Assembly: GCA_025526935.1 (NCBI GenBank)
Contig: JAHLKD010000040.1
Span: forward strand, 339,501 to 403,500
Direction: 5' to 3'
Length of the DNA: 64,000 bases
From: Cladochytrium replicatum
Lineage: Eukaryota > Chytridiomycota > Chytridiomycetes > Cladochytriales > Cladochytriaceae
Shown here one piece after another: positions 36,635 through 49,200 of the stretch. Made by a program: the position numbers and the translations under genes. Positions within the stretch are counted from its first letter, which is position 1, and each line of letters starts with the position of its first letter. A model generated the notes under the pieces. It ran no database searches. It was not told where the DNA came from and saw nothing but the letters and a program-made list of their open reading frames with translations.

Positions 36635-39069
36635 ATGGACGCCGCCTTTGTTAAACCAAAGCGTAAGGCAGCGTCCGACGCAAGCCAAAGACTAGTGGAC
36701 AGTCATCCGCTTGACACACGGAAGCGAAGTCTGCCAGCCCCCCAAATTTCAGAGGCGTCCAGCGAGGGGAACATCATGCAGGACAAACGCAGACGTGTAT
36801 CAGGACACAGTGGCAACAACAGCGCTCGAGAGCCGAGCTCCACATCTTCTTCCAATGACTCCAGCGAGTTGGGCCCGGCTTCTCAGCATGCACCACAGCT
36901 TCCTGCCGACGTTAGTTTTGCTGACTCTTCAGTGCGACAGGAGCCTGCAGCTGGATCAGTTCAACCATCAATGCTTTCATCAGACGCAGATGTTGATAGC
37001 ATGTCGGACTGTAGAGGTAGTCGAGGCGGCATAGCGAAGGATTACTATAAGGTTGATAATGGTCTGAGAACATGTTTGGTTGCGAAATGCAAGTGGAGCC
37101 AGAAGGTCGATAAGACGGGATCAACAAAAAACTTCCTCCGGCATCTGAAAAACCACCATGGAAGTATTGCCAGGTCGCTTGGACTGTTGGACATCGTCCC
37201 CAAGGGACAACAGACATTGAATTTCGGCTCGCAGGAGAAGGAGCAAAACTTTGTGTTCAATCCAGACGTAGCGTGGCGGTCGATTTTGGACTGGATTGCT
37301 GCAGACAATCAGGCTTTTACTGTTGTGGAGAACGAGTTCTTTGTCAGCATGCTGAAGACTTTTCAGCCAAACTATACACCAAAGACGGCAAAAGCAGTGA
37401 AGCAAAAGGAGATGGAGCTTTACGATAGGCAGAAGGAGCTCATTAAAGGTCTGATTGTTGGTTCGCCTTCAAAAGTATCAATAACAGCTGACTGTTGGAC
37501 ATCGAAGAACCAGATTTCTTTTCTTGGAATTACTGCCCACTTCATCACGAAAGAATGGGAGCCGCAGGACTTGCTGCTGCAGATGATTCCGATGGTTGGA
37601 AAGCATGAAGGCGTCGCCATGGCTAGTCAGCTTGTCAAGTGTCTGGATGAATTTGGCATGCTATCGGGTGAACGCTTATTGTGCATTACAACCGACAACG
37701 GTTCAAACAACTTTACCATGAGTGCTAAGCTGGAGACGCTCTTGGAAGATAGGGATATTGCGTGGTCTGCAGAAACTCAACACATGCGGTGTATGGCACA
37801 CATTATCAATCTTGCAGCAAAGGATTTTATCGATACATTCGCGCCCGCAGGGGACACAGTCGCAAATGACGATAACTCCGGCGTTAATGTCATAAACCTT
37901 CTTCGACGGCTAGTCAGAGGAATCCGGTCTTCCCCAAAACGACGAAGCTCATTTATTGATTCGTGCCGATTTGTGAAACTGGTTCCTCTATTACCAATTA
38001 TCGATGTGACAACTCGCTGGAATAGCACGTTCTATATGGTCAAACGAGCCTTACAGCTACGAGAGGCAATGGACAAAATATGCTGGATTGAAGATTCTTT
38101 GAAGATTGGTCAATAAATCCAAAGCAATGGGAGGTCCTACAGAAGATCCGGGATGGTTTGAGTGTTTTCGAGGTTATATCAAAGGCAATCGAGGGGTCTA
38201 GATATCCAACACTTCCGCTTGTTATTCCATTTTACAACGATCTTATCGATCAACTGGAGGACCTAGAGGATGCAGAATTAGATGAAACTTTCACCAAAGC
38301 ATTTCGAAATGCACTAGATAAGCTGAGAATATATTACTCAATCGCTAAGAGCCCGTGTTTAGCAGTTGCTACGGTACTCGATCCTCGTTTTAAGGATCAA
38401 TATTATCGATTTTCAAAGGCTTGGGAGAAAGATGTAGGAAGGGATCAGGTCACCCTAGTGCGGAAAGTCTGGGAGGAATCGTATAAGTCACGGAAAATCA
38501 AGAACAGTGGTGCCGATGTTTTTGGAAACACGCCAGAACGTCGACACGATTCGAGCGGAGCTTCCGGTGATAGACAGAAAAAAACGGACGCTGAACGCTT
38601 GAGAGCCATTAGATCCGTTTTCATCTGGCAAGAAGAGATTCCTGAGGAAAAAGATGAGCTGGATCGCTATCTTGGCGATCAGGTACTCCGCGGTATTGAT
38701 TCTGATGGGAAGCCAATCAATATTATGGACTGGTGGAAGACCGTTGGAAGTGTGAACTTTCCAGCCCTAAGCCAGATGGCAATGGACTATTTAGGAATAC
38801 CAGCAACAAGCGCTCCAGTCGAACGAAAGTTTTCAGCCGGGGTTGATTTGGTACCTGCAACTCGCAACCGCCTTGCTCCAAGAACAATAAATGCGTTGAT
38901 GTGCCGTCATGACTGGTTGCATCAATTGAGTGCTGAAGAACCGTTCAAAAATGATTCCCTAGATTCAAAAAGTGATGTTAGTGAGGATTTTGTAAAGGTG
39001 CATAATTTTGGCGAGGATTTTGATGTGGTATTAGAGTTGGAAGCAACTGATGATAACCCACTCTTTTAA
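36635..39069 (+). pseudogene. hAT transposase of copy 1, one frameshift
   Basis: Cut-and-paste transposase. An N-terminal Ser-rich region of about 140 residues precedes a BED-type zinc finger (CLVAKC ... FLRHLKNHH). Then come an RNase-H-like core with ISADCWTS/ITADCWTS, TTDNGSNNF and MRCMAHIINLAAKDF, then TRWNSTFYMVKRA and VLDPRFKDQYYRF. The hAT C-terminal dimerisation block is YLGIPATSAPVERKFSAG...LMCRHDWL. A single A is missing near 38105 (TTTGAAGATTGG against TTTGAAAGATTGG in the other copies), so the protein stops after residue 493 (38116) and the remaining 300 residues lie in another frame. The missing base could also be an assembly error. Confidence 0.92.
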
Positions 39070-39106
39070 ATATAAATTGTTGTTTAGACTGTTCATCTGT
39101 TGAAGT

Positions 39107-40325
39107 ACCGTCCAGGAGTTGAGAAAGCGACCGCCTGGACAGAATCCTATTACAAGTAGTATTTGTAGAGAGGTTGGTTGTACTTGATCGAGATCAGTGA
39201 AGTATCAGTGAAGTACCGTCAATGAGTTGAGAAAGTGTCCGGGTGGACAGAATCTTATTGCTAGTAACATTATTAGAGAGGTTAGCTGTACTTGATAGAG
39301 ATCACTGAAGTACCGTCAATGAGTTGAGAAAGTGTCCGGGTGGACAGAATCCTATTGCTAGTAACATTGATAGAGAGGTTAGTTGTATTGGGTAGAGATC
39401 ACTGAAGTACCGTCAATGAGTTGAGAAAGTGTCCGGGTGGACAGAATCCTATTGCTAGTAAGTATTGATAGAGAGGTTAGTTGTACCTGGATAGAGATCA
39501 CTGAAGTACCGTCAATGAGTTGAGAAAGTGTCCGGGTGGACAGAATCGTATTGCTAGTAACATTGATAGAGAGGTTAGCTGTATTGGGTAGAGATAACTG
39601 AAGTACGTCAATGAGTTGAGAAAGTGTCCGGGTGGACAGAATCTTATTGCTAGTAACATTGATAGAGATGTTAGTTTGTACTTGATAGAGATCACTCAAG
39701 TACCGTCAATGAGTTAAGAAAGTGTCCGGGTGGACAGAATCTTATTGCTAGTAACATTGATAGAGAGGTTAGCTGTACTTGATAGAGATCACTGAAGTAC
39801 CGTCAATGAGTTGAGAAAGTGTCCGGGTGGACATAATTTTATTGCTAGTAACATTGATAGAGATGTTAGTTGTACTTGACAGAGATCACTCAAGTACCGT
39901 CAATGAGTTAAGAAAGTGTCCGGGTGGACAGAATCTTATTGCTAGTAACATTGATAGAGAGGTTAGTTGTATTGGGTAGAGATCACTGAAGTACGTCAAT
40001 GAGTTGAGAAAGTGTCCGGGTGGACAGAATCGTATTGCTAGTAACATTGATAGAGAGGTTAGTTGTATTGGGTAGAGATCACTGAAGTACGTCAATGAGT
40101 TGAGAAAGTGTCCGGGTGGACAGAATCGTATTGCTAGTAACATTGATAGAGAGGTTAGTTGTATTGGGTAGAGATCACTGAAGTACCGTCAATGAGTTGA
40201 GAAAGTGTCCGGGTGGACAGAATCCTATTGCTAGTAGTATTTGTAGAGAGGTTAGCTGTACCTGATAGAGATTACTGAAGTACCGTCAATGAGTTGAGAA
40301 AGTGTCCGGGTGGACAGAAATCTGG
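39107..40325 (-). repeat. 97-bp minisatellite, reverse block
   Basis: About twelve units in the opposite orientation to the block at 35727-36520 (read here as GTGTCCGGGTGGACAGAATC). The transposase gene is therefore enclosed by a long interrupted inverted repeat. Confidence 0.92.
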
Positions 40326-40362
40326 GAGACTGAGTGTCACTGTGTCTGTCTGGGTAGAATAG

Positions 40363-40597
40363 GATTCTGTCCCCCCGGACACTTTCTCAACTCATTGACG
40401 GTACTTCAGTAATTTCTATCAGGTACAGCTAACCTCTCTATTAATGTTACTAGCAATAAGATTCTGTCCACCCGGACACTTTCTCAACTCATTGACGGTA
40501 CTTCAGTGATCTCTATCAAGTACAGCTAACCTCTCTATCAATTTTACTAGCAATAAGATTCTGTCCTCCCGGACAGAATCCTCTCTATCAATGTTAC
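40363..40597 (+). repeat. 97-bp minisatellite, short forward block before the companion gene
   Basis: About 2.5 units in forward orientation, separated from the reverse block by a short spacer (AAATCTGGGAGACTGAGTGT...). It ends in a CTGTCCTCCCGGACAG palindrome just ahead of the companion-gene upstream region. Confidence 0.9.
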
Positions 40598-40742
40598 TAG
40601 CCAGTTTCTTCCCTAGCTTATTATTATTTTCAGATCGGGTAGAAAACTATAGTGTCAGGGAAGTATTATAGCATACATTCCTGTAACATTCCGGCTAAGA
40701 ACACCGGGCCAGTATCTTCCCACGACAAACAGTACAAACACC

Positions 40743-42426
40743 ATGCCTCGAACTACAAAGAAGCGAGCGTTAAAACAATCCAGACCATCATCTGAAAGAG
40801 AATCAAGTGCAGAACCTGTGACTGCACCTGAAACATCTCTGGCATCGGGTTCTGAAGTGGAAGCAGAAGAAGTTGGCCTTGATGTCAAATCGACAGATGT
40901 CAAATCGACAGCTCCTTCAAAGAAACCGGCGCGACGTGGTACTAAAGGGGATGCTGACTATTTGCTCATCGACGGACTCTGTCCTGCTTCAGACATACGA
41001 CTTTGGTATCGAAAATTCAAAGCGAGCGGCCACAGCTACGACTCGGAGGCCTTCATCAGCAACTGTCAAACAAATCGTGATGAATGCGGCCCAAGGTTTG
41101 TTCTTCAAGGGTTGATCGACCGACTTAACTCTGACAGCAAGCTAGTTCGTCAAGCCCTGAACGAAATTCACGATGAATGCAGTGGACGAACGGAGTTCAT
41201 AACAGCAGCAAACGCCTATCGTATGGAGTGCTTGAAAAAGCTCTTCCTTTCAGAAGGAAACAACATTTCTGGACTTTTACAGGCGGCAGGGACACAAGTA
41301 CGGCATTTACAGAGGAATGCCCGTCACTGCAAAGGTTGATGAGTTCCAAGCGACCATCAAACGAGCAGATGAGGACCGTGAAAGGACAAAACAGGTCCTC
41401 AAACAGTCAGAACGACTGTTGAACATGACAAAAGATCTTGAAGAGACTGCAATGAACGAGAGAAGGACCCGCATCGCAGCAGAAGTGCGAGAGAAGGCTC
41501 TCATTGATGAATTGGGCAGGGCGGGTGCATTGATTCAGCACGGCGAGCACGAAGAGCTAGCAAGATTCAGGGAGATCACCGCTGCAATGGAAAGGGAGAA
41601 GCAGGCAACTTCCCAGGAGATTTCACAATGGAAATCACGTGTGACCGCCCTGGAGGGAGAGCTTGCTGCTCTGAAACGACAGGCTGGTCATTCAGAAGCT
41701 GCAGCACCTGCGGCGCCAACATCAACAGGCGGCCTAATAAGCATATCGTCGGCTATCAAGGGGATTGGTAGAATTCCGAAGGTACATCGAACCAGTTCTC
41801 CAACGAGTTCCCTTGCATTGCTTAGCCTGCAGCAGCATCGTCGTACGGCTATCCTTTTGGTGAAAGAGGTCATCCAGGGTATCTGCTTCCAGATGCATAA
41901 GATCAATGAGGTTATTTATGACCTTAAATTGCCGTCTCTTCCACCAGCAATCAAGTACGTCAATGTAAACTACGAAGTCCTCTCCCGAAATGAGTTTTTA
42001 CGGCCCATATTTGTTGAATCAGACGACCGCTCAAGCCGAATATCAACTTCAAGTAGCAGTTCTCGGAGCAGCCTTACTCTTCTTAGGGTGCACATTTTGC
42101 TCGGAAACTGGATACGGCACAATAATTCGCTAAGTACGTCTGCCACTATCTATCGCATGTTCAGGGCATTAGTGGATGCATATCCTTCTGAGTGGCTAAG
42201 GTTCTGGACGGCATACATTGGGCATCTTTCGTCCATAACGCTCCCTGAGGTGGATTGGAAACCTTGGAAGACAGGTTTAGCCAAGGATTTCATGCTTTCA
42301 AATGACGACATTGATCAGTTCATCAGGACTGGGTTGGCGAAGGACGTAACCAGTGGTGGATGGGACTCTGACGATATGAACCAGATACAGAAGCTGATTT
42401 GGGCTGTTCCACCTATCAACTTGTGA
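40743..42426 (+). pseudogene. Companion gene of copy 1, one frameshift
   Basis: Near-identical to the intact copy at 58714-60396. One extra A near 41238 (GCTTGAAAAAGCTC against GCTTGAAAAGCTC) shifts the frame after residue 165. The rest stays open from 41317 to the stop at 42426. The AT-rich promoter region immediately upstream (40598-40742) is shared with the other copies. Confidence 0.9.
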
Positions 42427-42560
42427 TTGCTCAGTGGAGTTTTGTTTCTTTTTACGATAGTGTTTCTAAAATACACACTGTCCACACAGACACAAAGTGT
42501 TCATGTAAATATCCGTGGTCTAACTCAAAATTCAATCAATCCTCTCCTGGGCAGCAAAAA

Positions 42561-42726
42561 CCCGGCGGGTCAGGGTCGGGTACGGGTTTCAACCACTTCG
42601 GGTCCGGGTATTCCCTTTGTACCCGTCAGTGACCCGGCGGGTCCCCAGACAAACACGACCCGACCCAAAGGGTTTGGTGCGGGTCGCCACTGAAACCCGG
42701 ACCCGACCCGGACCCGCCGAACCTTA
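42561..42726. repeat. GGGTC-rich terminal arm (companion-gene side)
   Basis: ACCCG/GGGTC motifs ending at the terminal repeat. Equivalents lie at 60530-60653, 33320-33490 (inverted) and, decayed, 30831-30960. The copy at 60530 is about 40 bases shorter. Confidence 0.85.
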
Positions 42727-42884
42727 CGAGAGAAGGACCCGCATCGCAGCAGAAGTGCGAGAGAAGGCTCTCATTGATGAATTGGGCAGGGCGGGTGCGT
42801 TGATTCAGCATGGCGAGCACGAAGAGCTAGCAAGATTCAGGGAGATCACTGCTGCAATGGAAAGGGAGAAGCAGGCGACTTCCC
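42727..42884 (+). pseudogene. Companion-gene fragment (coiled-coil part)
   Basis: Internal sequence matching RRTRIAAEVREKALIDELG to MEREKQAT of the companion protein. It directly abuts the right terminus of copy 1 and is cut at CTTCCC where the hAT-2 sequence begins. Confidence 0.88.
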
Positions 42885-44370
42885 TGTCAAATACTTCGAG
42901 AAAATCTGCAATATCGGCCATGTCCTTCCAGAATAGATCATCAATGCTGGTCCCTGGAGGCACTTCATCTTGAAGTTTTTTATCAGCATTAACCAGTAAT
43001 TCAATTGCCTTGTTAAGTACTGGTGTCAGATAATTGATTCTTCCCGATCCCCAATCTTCACTGCATAGAATTACCAAGCAGACCCTCAATGCCGTCACCA
43101 TCATTGTGTAAGTTGAGTTCCAGCAAGTTTCATTATCCAGCTGCAGTTTGTTGTACTTTTGACGGGACTGCTGTGGAGTGTCCATCATGGTTTGCTCATG
43201 CAACAATTTCAATTTTTCTTGCTTCTGCGGAGATAATCGAATCTTGACAATGATGTGTCGAAGCTATATGAGCAATAAATCGAATCAGTCAAATGTGCAA
43301 TATTTACACCTTTACGTACTTACAACATCTACTCCGTCCTTGATAACTGTAAGGCATTGCTTGGAGACCAAATTAATGATATGTGCAAAGCATCGGACGA
43401 ATGTGCGGCTTGCAGGCAGCTCAACATTTTGTGAGTGGCCTGTCTCTTGTAAAGCTTCCGTAAACGTTTCGTTGTTCGAAGCATTATCTGCTGTGATCCA
43501 GCCGATCTAATAAACAAACTGTAAGGATATCATGATCGAAAGTTGAGCGGTCAAGGAAATCTTACCTTTTCAAAAAGATTATATTCATCGATAAAGGACA
43601 CAAATGCATCCCGAATTGCTTTGCCTGTATGGCGTCCATGGGCCTCCTTGAAACCAAGAACACAAGCACAAAGTTTCCAATCTGAATCAATCCAGAGGCC
43701 GGTGACTCCAATGAAAGGTTTCCCTGACTTGCTCATCCACATGTCTTACCCTCTGATTTGTTGTCGAACTACCCTCACTGCTAGTGCTGAGCTTGACAAT
43801 GATCTGCGTGAAGTATTCAGCTTGCGTCGTTTACGATTGCGGGAGTTGTTCTGGGTTTCCCTCTCACTTTCAAGCGGTGAAGATGTTGATGAACTTTTAT
43901 CAGTATCCTTTGGATCTTCATTGTAGATGTTGCCCTTATTTTGTTGTTCTTTCGATCTATTTGACCTGTATCCTAGGTAAGTCAAGTATCATTACAAGCC
44001 TGAAATTCCTACTTACCTCCTTTTTTCTTTTGGCATTTGCTTGATGTCTACCTCAAATTACAAGAACAATCAATAAAGTCCAAGTTACAGCACAAACTGT
44101 TTAAGGGGGAATCGGGAGTGTAAGAGTATTAACGTTGGGTGGGGAGTCTGGAAACGTATTACGACCCACAATATTTGACAAATATTTGCCCAAGCCTTGC
44201 CGCCAATTTGCCAAATAGGTAGGTACCATTTGTATTTGACAAATTGGCACCCCTATTTGCTCAAATCACATTTGAGCAAATCAGGGAGCTCCCCTCGATT
44301 TGACTTGCGCAAATAAGTGCAAATAAAATTTGACAAATCAAATAAACAATTTGACTCGTGGCAGACCCTG
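42885..44370 (-). mobile_element. hAT-2 element, truncated at its 3' end
   Basis: On the minus strand, from terminus CAGGGTCTGCCACGAGTCAA (44370) inward, the pieces read WMSKSGKPFIGVTGLWIDSD, GWITADNASNNETF, FVRCFAHIINLVSKQC, QLDNETCWNSTYTMM and NKAIELLVNADKKLQDEVPP. These are the DNASNN, FAHIINL and WNSTY blocks of a hAT transposase unlike the composite-element transposase. Several introns or lesions separate the blocks. The C-terminal dimerisation region and the second terminus are absent; the left edge abuts companion-gene sequence. Confidence 0.82.
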
Positions 44371-44838
44371 AAGAAGAGTAAGGTTGCTCCAAGCACTGCT
44401 ACTTGAAGTTGATATTTGGCTTGAGCAGTCATCTGATTCAACAAATATGGGCTGTAAGAACTGATTTCGGGAGAGGACTTTGTAGTTAACGTTGACGTAC
44501 TTTGATTGATGGTGGAAGAGACGGCAATTTAAGGTAATAAATAACTCATGATCTTATGCATCTGGAAGCAGATACCCTGGATGACCTCTTTCACCAAAAG
44601 GATAGCCGTACGACGGGGCTGCTGCAGGCTAAGCAATACAAGGGAACTCGTTGGAGAACTGGTTTGATGAACCTTTGGAATTCTACCAATCCCCTTGATA
44701 GCCGACGATATGCTCATTGGGCCACCTGTTGATGTTGCCGCCGCAGGTGCTGCAGCTTCTGAATGACCAGCCTGTCGTTTCAGAGCAGCAAGCTCTCCCT
44801 CCAGGGTGGTCACACGTGATTTCCATTGTGAAATCTCC
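44371..44838 (-). pseudogene. Companion-gene fragment of the older inverted element
   Basis: Encodes SRVTTLEGELAALKRQAGHS and onward, C-terminal to the coiled coil, with many substitutions. It is joined directly to minisatellite at 44839, so the N-terminal half is deleted, and it is cut by the hAT-2 terminus at 44370. Confidence 0.85.
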
Positions 44839-45520
44839 TAAGTTGAGAAAGTGTCTGGGTGGACAGAATCTGGGAGACTGAGTGTCACTGTGTCTGTCTG
44901 GGTAGCAATAGGATTCTGTCCACCGGTACTTGAGTGATCTCTATCCAATATAACTAACCTCTCTATCAATGTTACTAGCAATAGGATTCTGTCCACCCGG
45001 ACACTTTCAACTCATTGATGGTACTTCAGTAATCTCTATCAGATACAGCTAACCCCTCTACAAATACTACTAGCAATAGGATTCTGTCCCAGACACTTTC
45101 TCAACTCATTGACGGTACTTCACTGATCTCTATCAAGTACAACCAACCTCTCTACAAATACTACTCGCAATAGGATTCTGTCCACCTGGACACTTTCTCA
45201 ACTTCTTAACGGTACTTCAGTGATCTCTATCAAGTACAACTAACCTCTCTATCAATGTTACTAGCAATAAGATTCTGTCCACCCAGACACTTTCTCAACT
45301 CATTGACGGTATTTCACTGATCTCTATCAAGTACAACCAACCTCTCTGTCAATATTACTAGCAATAAGATTCTGTCCACCCGGACACTTTCTCAACTCAT
45401 TGACGGTACTTCACTGATCTCGATCAAGTACAACCAACCTCTCTACAAATACTACTCGCAATAGGATTCTGTCCACCTGGACACTTTCTCAACTCCTGGA
45501 CGGTACTTCAACAGATGAAC
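44839..45520. repeat. 97-bp minisatellite of the older inverted element
   Basis: About seven diverged units, mostly forward (CTGTCCACCCGGACACTTTC) with a reverse piece at the left edge. It leads into the reversed 3' end of the transposase gene. Confidence 0.88.
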
Positions 45521-45596
45521 AGTCTAAACAACAATTTGTATTTAAAAGAGTGGGTTATCATCAGTTGCTTCCAACTCTAATACCACATCAAAATCC

Positions 45597-46195
45597 TGTT
45601 AAGTATTTCGATTGATGGACTTGGCCAATCCAGTCATTGATAGTACAAAAACACAAACGCCCGATATACAGAAATGTCACTCTTCACTGAGCAACATTTC
45701 TAACTATTGAACTAAAGCATATAGATGATGATCTATTACGAGTTTGGATACCTCCGGGTATTTCTTCATGGGTTATATTTATTGCGGCCATAGGTATAGT
45801 AAACTGTCATTACTTTTCTATCATCCACTTGTAGAAGTGAAGCCCGGATCAGATCACAGCAAAGGTTTACATATGATTAACGCGTTCGTGGGAATCATGT
45901 GTGAGAACAATCCTGTTGAGGAGAGCTAGATCTCACGCACAGCTTAGCATGATTATGCTTCGCTACGCCTGTGAGAAGAAGAGTCAAACCTTATCGCTTC
46001 GATCCAGATCTTCCGGAAGGAAAAGCCAAAACGACAGTACACTTATTTAAGGAGCCTGTGGCGATACACACAAGGAGCATTCTCTTGCGCTAGTACTTGT
46101 GACTCGCAATCTTCTTTATTCATCTCTTAGAAACATTAACCCGTGAATTAGCAACACACACAACCTGAGGATCCAGACCACAGCTTTGTTCAACA
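45597..46195 (+). repeat. 5' LTR of the complete copia element
   Basis: 599 bp, starting TGTTAAGTATTTCG and ending GCTTTGTTCAACA. Contains the element promoter by position. A 61-codon frame inside it recurs in every LTR copy and is not a gene. Confidence 0.95.
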
Positions 46196-46246
46196 CAATA
46201 GTTACGAATCGTTGCTTAACACATTTCTTTGGACAACAACGACAAG

Positions 46247-49200
46247 ATGGGTTCAGGATCGAATGACGCCACATCTTCGCGGCCGAAGCCATTCACCGGT
46301 AAAACGCTGCAGGATTTCGATCTGTACATGGAACAAGTGCAGACTTACGCAAACTTACGTGGCGGCGCTGGCACTATGCTTCTCCAAGAACCAATGGCTC
46401 TTCCTGATAGTCCGAATTACGAGGCGGAAGGAAATCGCCCACAGCGTCCGATAGTCATCGCCGGAGCTGCTGGCGGAGCTGCTAACGAAGCACGAGCACA
46501 ATGGGAAGCAGAACTACGTGAACATTTGGCGATCGTCACACACAACAGTCACTTACGTACGCAATATCGTGCTGAGATGCAAGATTACCGTGCACAACAA
46601 GCGGACAATAACGTCGCAGTTGGAATTCTATGCGAATGTTTCCCAAAACGCGACATGAATCGAGTCAGAGCTTATGCGTCAGCAAAAGGCAAAGTCGATG
46701 GACTTCGCCGAATTTTCAGTGCTGGCGGTCAAGCTCCGATCGAATCGTCTATGTGGGAGCAACGGCTGGTAGATCTGAAATGTACGAACGGTCAGTCGGC
46801 AGAAAGCGTTCAGCAGTTTGTGACCGACCTCACTGAGTTATTCGAACTCAAACTGAACTCTTTACCGGACGAACTCGTAATCAAGGATCTACTAAACCGG
46901 TTAGTCGCAAAAATCACGATGCAGACAATTGAACTACGGACCCTTGTACCTTTTCTCGGAAAAATGATCACTTCTGCGTATGCCGAATGGGAACCGGCGT
47001 TAATACAAGATCCAATTGATGCTGCAAACCCGAATGCTCCGCGACCATTCCACCAAAAGCCAACGCATTACTTCGAAACAGTGTCAAATATCTTGACCGA
47101 CCTCAACCAATTGGTCCAACTCAACGTCACCATGGATGCCGGTGGGCCGAATGGGACAAAGAAGGCCATGAAGGCAAAGGCGAAGAAAGCGAAGGCGAAA
47201 GCGAAAGCCAAGGTTGCGAAGTCGGAGGATATTTGTACCTTGCATCCGAACTCATCTCACACCAATGCTCAATGCCGTAAGCAGGGTGCCTCGGGTGGCT
47301 CAGGCAGTAGCGGTGGGAGTAGCAGTTCCACTCGGACCAGGCAGTCGCAGGACTCCAGGTCGTCCACATCTTCTTCTGCAAAGAAGACAGATCTCACATG
47401 CAATTTCTGTGGCAAACGAGGACACAAGCAGTCGGCGTGTAAACGCTATCTCACTGCAAAGAGCCTTTGTTTAGACACGGATTTTCGTGCATTCATTGCC
47501 AGCCGTGGCGATGCAGGTGATGATTCGTCGGAGGACGAATCTACCGCCAAACCGGTGTTGACCAAGAAGGTAATCTTTGACCTTACCCAACCTACTTCTG
47601 TTGATAAAGATGCTGACACATACATCGGAAATATGTTTTCGATAGTGAACGCACACTCGGCACAGAAGGTTGTCCGTGTACATGTTCAAGCAAAGGATCG
47701 TGTGGGTTTGCTTGATACAGGCGCAACTGTTTGGATGACACCTAATCGTCATGCCTTTAGTTCGCTGACGTATACGAATGACGAGGACGTGGTGGAACTA
47801 GCGGATAGTCATACAATTCCAGTTTGTGGTTTTGGAGATGTATCTGTAGTTTTACCCAATGGGCGAATTAAGATAATACACAACGCACTTTATGTTCCTG
47901 ATCTCGAAGACACACTTGCATCAGTGTGTAGTATCATTGGAGACTCCGGGGACATTGTGAGTTTCACCAAAGACAAGGTTATCCTCACGCATGGTGATAC
48001 GGATGAACACGTTATTATTGGGCGACGGGAAAGAGATTTGTACTATCTCTATGCTGATGTTAGTACCGTCGGAACTCACCAACCGCGGCATGCGATTGCT
48101 CAACGAGCTAAAGCAGTAGCGGTATCCGCAGAAGGTCTCGATCAGTCGATGGACTTTACGTCCGGTGTACGATCTTCTCACGCGATGGGTCTCGATGTAA
48201 TGTCAGACAACAGCATTCGCCAAACGAACGATGATGAATGTCAACGAGCATCTCAAGATACAGTTGGAGTGAGCACCAACTTATCGCCAGTGACAGTACA
48301 CAAACTTGCAAAGTTACACCAGCAGTTTGGTCACATCCACTTACGGACGATCTTTCGAACGGCAGAGAAGCTCAACATCAAAATGCCCAAGGTTGAACCG
48401 GATGCATTCAATCTTGTCAACAAATCAATTATGCAGAATTGTTTGGTCTGTAGTCGCACGAAGCTGAAGCAGAAGCCGATTTATTCTACAATAAGTCGAG
48501 CTCCGAGGAAACTTTTCCGTCTGTTTTCCGATGTCGTACGTTTAATCTACGACGGACAGAAGAAGAGATATTGGCAGATCATTGTCGACGAACAACCTCG
48601 TTTCATCACAATCTACTTCCTGAATCGAAAGAGTGATGCGGTGGATAGTATGATTCGACATATCGCTGATGTGGAAAATCGCAATCACCCATTACACGTT
48701 GCTGAACTACGTTCCGATTCAGGAGAATTGATTACTAAACGGTTGATCCAATGGTGCAATACCAAGATTCCTCGCATCCGCGTCCACCCAGCTCCTCCGT
48801 CAGTAAAGGAACTCGATGGTCTATCAGAGCGGAATATACAATCGATCAAGTATATGTCGGACGCGATGCTGCTACAAGCTGGACTACCACGAACACTTCA
48901 ATTTGTGCAACTCTCCATCCTATACGCTGCGGTCTTCAAGAACGCTACTTTCCATTCAGCTGTGAATGCGATTCCGTACTGTGCTTACCTTGACAAGCGG
49001 ATAGATTTGGCAACTATCCACGCCTTTGGAACACTCGTTAGTTTGTGGATCTCACACGAACAAAGGTTGGCGCGCAGAATCCGAGACAAGTCTGAACTAG
49101 GTCTGTTTCTCGGATACAAGGGTGAAGACCTGAAGATCGTCATAGCACTCAATTTTCGGACAAACACAATAGGCGAATACTTCCATGTTACGTTCCACGA

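Larger units (their letters stand above)
35517..42726 (+). mobile_element. Composite hAT element, copy 1 (7.2 kb)
   Basis: Runs from TAAGGATCGGCGGGT (35517) to ACCCGCCGAACCTTA (42726); these ends are imperfect inverted repeats differing at one of 15 positions. Inside, in order: GGGTC arm, forward minisatellite, hAT transposase gene, reverse minisatellite, short forward minisatellite, companion gene, GGGTC arm. The flanking octamers differ (CCGGGTGG on the left, CGAGAGAA on the right), and the right flank is internal companion-gene sequence. This copy has therefore recombined since insertion. Confidence 0.88.

Noticed and set aside
35691-36695. Repetitive peptide frames (CPPGHFLNSLT repeats) on both strands around the arrays
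   Set aside because: They are translations of the 97-bp minisatellite; the frame changes with each unit, there is no gene structure, and similar frames appear on either strand of every array.
39107-40325. Regularly spaced repeats resembling a CRISPR array
   Set aside because: The whole 97-base unit repeats with no unique spacers, the host is eukaryotic, and there are no cas genes.
45744-45929. 61-codon frame recurring at 45744, 51705 and 63302
   Set aside because: It lies inside each copia LTR at the same place and is conserved only because the LTRs are copies.
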